A stretch of DNA of 23,246 bases from positions 1-23,246 of IMG/VR virus record IMGVR_UViG_3300027782_000376. The stretch is one strand, 5' to 3'. The notes beneath the pieces were generated by a model, which had not been told where the DNA came from, did not search any database, and saw nothing but the letters and a program-made list of their open reading frames with translations. Made by a program: the position numbers and the translations under genes. Positions 20,521-23,246 of the stretch are shown piece by piece; the first letter of the stretch is position 1; each line of letters begins with the position of its first letter. The stretch is from a virus.

Positions 20521-20926
20521 AACGATCTCCCAAGAATCGGCACTTGTCGCGTGCCATCGTCAGAATAATGATGTCTCCATTGGGTGCGGCCCCTGTAATC
20601 CGCGATTCCTCATTGAAGCCGAGTTTACCAACAACGCGCAACGCTTTCACGTTGTCGCTGTAAATTGGCGCAATAATCTTTCGGACATTTAAGTCCACAA
20701 ACGGATACCGAAATACCAAATGCATGAATAACGGTGTCAATCTGCCCAAAAATGCAATGTGGCAAACAACCGAAGCCTGATTCCAGTTTTCGTAAATCAC
20801 ACCCGCAATCAGTTTGCCGTCCAACTCCAGCCCAATAGCCTGCGACTTTTCTGCGAAATATGAGCCACCGGATTGCGAAGCAACCCAATGACCCACATCA
20901 TCGCCAGCGACTATATTCCGGCCCAT
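20486..20926 (-). CDS. GNAT-family acetyltransferase
   Basis: A 146-residue acetyl-CoA-dependent N-acetyltransferase. The fold is visible as strands AIGLELDGKLIAGVIYENW (30-48) and VVCHIAFLGRL, the YPFVDLNVRKIIAPIYSDN segment (74-92), the acyl-CoA helix ALRVVGKLGF (95-104), and a C-terminal DIIILTMARDKCRFL (118-132). Phages often carry this GNAT type within the tail/ejection gene cluster; its substrate is unknown and could be a virion protein or host target. It starts inside the tail nozzle gene (16-base overlap) with no clear ribosome-binding site, and overlaps the next gene by 35 bases. These overlaps suggest tightly coupled expression with the tail proteins. Confidence 0.8.
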   Translation of the reverse strand: MGRNIVAGDDVGHWVASQSGGSYFAEKSQAIGLELDGKLIAGVIYENWNQASVVCHIAFLGRLTPLFMHLVFRYPFVDLNVRKIIAPIYSDNVKALRVVGKLGFNEESRITGAAPNGDIIILTMARDKCRFLGDRYGQKRCSTSDT

Positions 20927-22476
20927 CCGGTCTGAAACACTACGTCAGTTGCCGCCCACGCAATCTGAAGGCCACTGCTGGCGCTTTTAAATTGAATACC
21001 ACCCGCATAACCGATTCCAGTAATGCCTTGCCATTGATTCTGAATCGCAATACCAGCGCCCCACGTTGAATTGTCCCATGTGCCGCTATCCCATGAACCA
21101 GGCGGGACACCGATATAGGACAGCGCCGCAGCATTGTCTACCACCTGAAAATCAATCTTCATGCCTACAAAAATTGCTGGCTGGCCGTCTGTAAAAATAC
21201 TGGGCCGAGCGCGAGTAAAGTACTTTTTCACGCCGCTGGAACCAAAATAGTTGAAGGCTTGCAGTGCGTTGGTTTGGATGTTGGACAGGTTGTCTTGATA
21301 GGTGTTGTCCCACGCAATCGCAACGTATCCATCGCCGCCAAAATAGGGGTCATCTTCGTAGATTTCCCAACAATTTGCCGCCCAGCCGGTGAAATTGCAC
21401 CAACTGGTTGTGATGGTGTTCATCACATATTGCTGTTGCTGGCCCACCTCAACCGGCACATTTATCCATACAGCATTGTTCTTTGCGCTGTATATGATCT
21501 GCCAGCCGACCGCAGCGTGATTGCCTCCGTAGGCAGTGGTTGCAGCAGCAATAGCGCCCTGGATTTTGTTAGACAATGCCACCCGAGGGTCTAGGCGAGA
21601 GGATTGCAGGGACTGCGCCAACGGCAACAACCCGTCATATGTAAGGATCAGCAGGTCACCGGCCCATTTGAGCATTGCTCTAGTGCCAATGGGACTGCCA
21701 AGTTTCCAAACACCAGCCAATGCCCACGTTGCGGCGCTTGACGGATCGGTTCCGCGATAAACGATTACTTCACCGTTGCTGGTCATAAACACAAGGTTAT
21801 CGTCAACGCCGTAGCCAGCGTCAATTGTCCATGTGTCCAAATCCACAAGATGGCCGCCAAATCTTGCAATGCTGCTTAAATCCAACACCTCTGCCGCACC
21901 GCCAACGCTTGAGGTCGGCAAGTACCACGCTTTCAGCGAATCTTTCTCCAAAAACCATACGCGGTTTTTGAATAGCGCAATGTTTGACAGTTTGGTGGTC
22001 GTGATGCCGGTAATGGCAATGGTCGAGCTTCCATCAACCCGTAGCCATGTTGTGCCATCAAACAAGATTGGCTTGTCTACGCCGTTGACCGCATACAAGT
22101 AATTGCCACCGGCTGTGGTGACGTTGATGTATTCCCATATTGCATTGGTCAAGCCAGTGACTTGTGCCGCACCTACCGGCCCTGCCGTTGTAACGTCGTA
22201 CAACGACAATGATATTGACGCAATCGCATACAGTTTTTGGTCATTGCCAGCCGAATACGTCATGAGCGTCTGAACCTGACCACCTAGGCCAGTCGCGTGT
22301 TTTGTGTACCCGCCGCGCATAACAACGCTGGAAATGGTTGGAAATAGGTTCTCCAGCACCACAGCGTCTGTGGGTTCCATGTTGGCAATCGAGTCTCGCG
22401 CATTCCAGCCACCAACAGGGGCCGGAAGCGAGGCAACATTAGCCGCCGTTTTCTGTACAAGGTTACCCAGAGCCAC
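20911..22476 (-). CDS. Tail nozzle/packaged-DNA-stabilisation-like protein (521 aa)
   Basis: A 521-residue, strand-rich protein with repeated short Gly/Trp turns. The start (LPAPVGGWNARDSIANMEPT, then DAVVLENLFPTISSVVMRGG) is a hallmark of podovirus tail proteins that act as tail nozzle or DNA-stabilisation factors, functionally like P22 gp10 or T7 gp12. Repeated segments such as LYAVNGVDKPILFDG and WALAGVWKLGSPIGTRAM suggest a beta-propeller. It closes the tail channel below the adaptor, whose gene ends two bases upstream. ATG 22476 is used; a long open frame without alternatives. The functional name is by analogy. The C-terminus is Trp/Gly-rich (GSWDSGTWDNSTWGAG). Confidence 0.75.
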   Translation of the reverse strand: MALGNLVQKTAANVASLPAPVGGWNARDSIANMEPTDAVVLENLFPTISSVVMRGGYTKHATGLGGQVQTLMTYSAGNDQKLYAIASISLSLYDVTTAGPVGAAQVTGLTNAIWEYINVTTAGGNYLYAVNGVDKPILFDGTTWLRVDGSSTIAITGITTTKLSNIALFKNRVWFLEKDSLKAWYLPTSSVGGAAEVLDLSSIARFGGHLVDLDTWTIDAGYGVDDNLVFMTSNGEVIVYRGTDPSSAATWALAGVWKLGSPIGTRAMLKWAGDLLILTYDGLLPLAQSLQSSRLDPRVALSNKIQGAIAAATTAYGGNHAAVGWQIIYSAKNNAVWINVPVEVGQQQQYVMNTITTSWCNFTGWAANCWEIYEDDPYFGGDGYVAIAWDNTYQDNLSNIQTNALQAFNYFGSSGVKKYFTRARPSIFTDGQPAIFVGMKIDFQVVDNAAALSYIGVPPGSWDSGTWDNSTWGAGIAIQNQWQGITGIGYAGGIQFKSASSGLQIAWAATDVVFQTGWAGI

Positions 22477-22478
22477 GA

Positions 22479-23246
22479 TTAATTCCCATACCCGGAGTCA
22501 GGAATGTTGTCGTAGCCGATCAGCACCGTGCCCGGTCGCGGAGCAAACGACAAATTAGCCGCGCTGGTGTCCTGCGCGATTGCCGTGTTGAGTTCTTCCA
22601 TGTAATTGCGATACAACGCAGTGGTGTCAAAGCCCTTGGCCTCAAAGTATTTGAGTTTGGTGCTGAGAACCATTACACGGTCTGGAAAAATGCAGGTATC
22701 CGTGTCAGCGGTAAAACTGTTCTGCACATCTCCGGCTGACGATTCTGCCCAGCCCTTGCTGCGATACTCGTAAGACAGCAACTCGTTGGTTGAGGTGCCA
22801 GGCCAAATCTGGAACGTCTTGCCAAGCAACCGCCAGCGAATGCGAGGGCCGGTTGAGATATAGCCTGATAGCAACCATTCCCACTGCTGTGCGCTTTCTG
22901 GGCCTAACAACTCCCAACGCTTGCTCTTGTCCCACATCGTGCGCGGCACAATCGCATCGTAATCGGTGGGCAAGTCGTATTTGACCTGCTGGAAATAGAC
23001 CGTCGCGTTAGTGCCACCGGCTTGCGTAAAGTCTTGGTTAACGGTCACCTGATTGGGGCCGTCAACGCTTGTGATATATGTCGCGTTACCAATACCGACA
23101 CCCTGCACCTGATAGGACGTATCAAGTCCCGTGGTTGAAGGGATGCCGGTAATGGTACGCGCCGCAGTCGTCCAGTTCCCTGTCGTCGTAACGTATTGGG
23201 TGTAGAACTGATAGACCTTGGTCAGCTCACGCCAGTCAGCACGACG
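22479..23246 (-). CDS. Head-tail adaptor/tail-tubular-A-like protein, C-terminal part (cut by window edge)
   Basis: The frame is open through the right edge, so the gene starts outside the window. The visible 255 residues begin RRADWRELTKVYQFYTQYVT and include DLPTDYDAIVPRTMWDKSKR, WRLLGKTFQIWPG and FPDRVMVLSTKLKYFEAKGF. This is the common podovirus protein found just before the nozzle gene, thought to be the adaptor between portal and nozzle. Internal GTG codons such as 23108 are not the true start. Its stop is followed after two bases by the nozzle ATG. The family recognition is good; the structural role is inferred from order and length. Confidence 0.75.
   Translation of the reverse strand, partial: RRADWRELTKVYQFYTQYVTTTGNWTTAARTITGIPSTTGLDTSYQVQGVGIGNATYITSVDGPNQVTVNQDFTQAGGTNATVYFQQVKYDLPTDYDAIVPRTMWDKSKRWELLGPESAQQWEWLLSGYISTGPRIRWRLLGKTFQIWPGTSTNELLSYEYRSKGWAESSAGDVQNSFTADTDTCIFPDRVMVLSTKLKYFEAKGFDTTALYRNYMEELNTAIAQDTSAANLSFAPRPGTVLIGYDNIPDSGYGN

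Overview
The window is a segment of a tailed double-stranded DNA phage genome, most probably a podovirus of a Gram-negative (proteobacterial) host. The basis is a terminase pair, a short-tail nozzle/adaptor pair, large ejection-type proteins, a tail fibre, a holin/GH24 endolysin cassette, and an early block with an ERF-type recombinase and a YbcO-like (DUF1364) protein. Coding density is very high, with many ATGA, GTGA and TGATG overlaps. I see no tRNA, rRNA, integrase, CI-like repressor, insertion sequence or CRISPR array. The exact host cannot be read from the sequence.

Layout. (1) Positions 1-4885 run leftward: a Zn-ribbon protein, a winged-helix replication initiator, a helicase-loader-like partner, a small unknown gene, a PDDEXK nuclease, a Dps/miniferritin-like protein, a Met/Pro/Gln-rich protein, a ParB-domain/DNA methyltransferase fusion, the terminase small subunit, and the first 62 codons of the terminase large subunit, cut by the window edge. 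(2) Positions 4886-4980 are a divergent control region with a strong sigma70-like rightward promoter. (3) Positions 4981-9210 (perhaps 9353) are a rightward operon of short genes including ERF, an SSB-like protein, HTH proteins and YbcO. (4) Positions 9211-9376 are a short convergent region with hairpins. (5) Positions 9377-23246 run leftward: adaptor (cut at the right edge), tail nozzle, GNAT acetyltransferase, three large virion/ejection-type proteins, a 1095-residue tail fibre, a small unknown protein, then small membrane proteins, holin and endolysin.

How it works together. The initiator gene carries three iteron-like repeats followed, in gene direction, by short A/T-rich TGATGGTT repeats. 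This resembles the lambda origin inside gene O, and the next gene downstream resembles a P-type helicase loader. One iteron copy lies in a different reading frame from the other two, which argues that the DNA itself is under selection. The rightward operon supplies annealing recombination. After replication, the Dps-like, methyltransferase and terminase genes appear to form a unit with their own promoter, behind a terminator-like hairpin.

Both edges are transcribed leftward. Terminase leaves at the left edge, while adaptor and nozzle genes enter at the right edge without portal or capsid genes. The simplest reading is a circular or circularly permuted genome whose portal and capsid genes lie outside the window.
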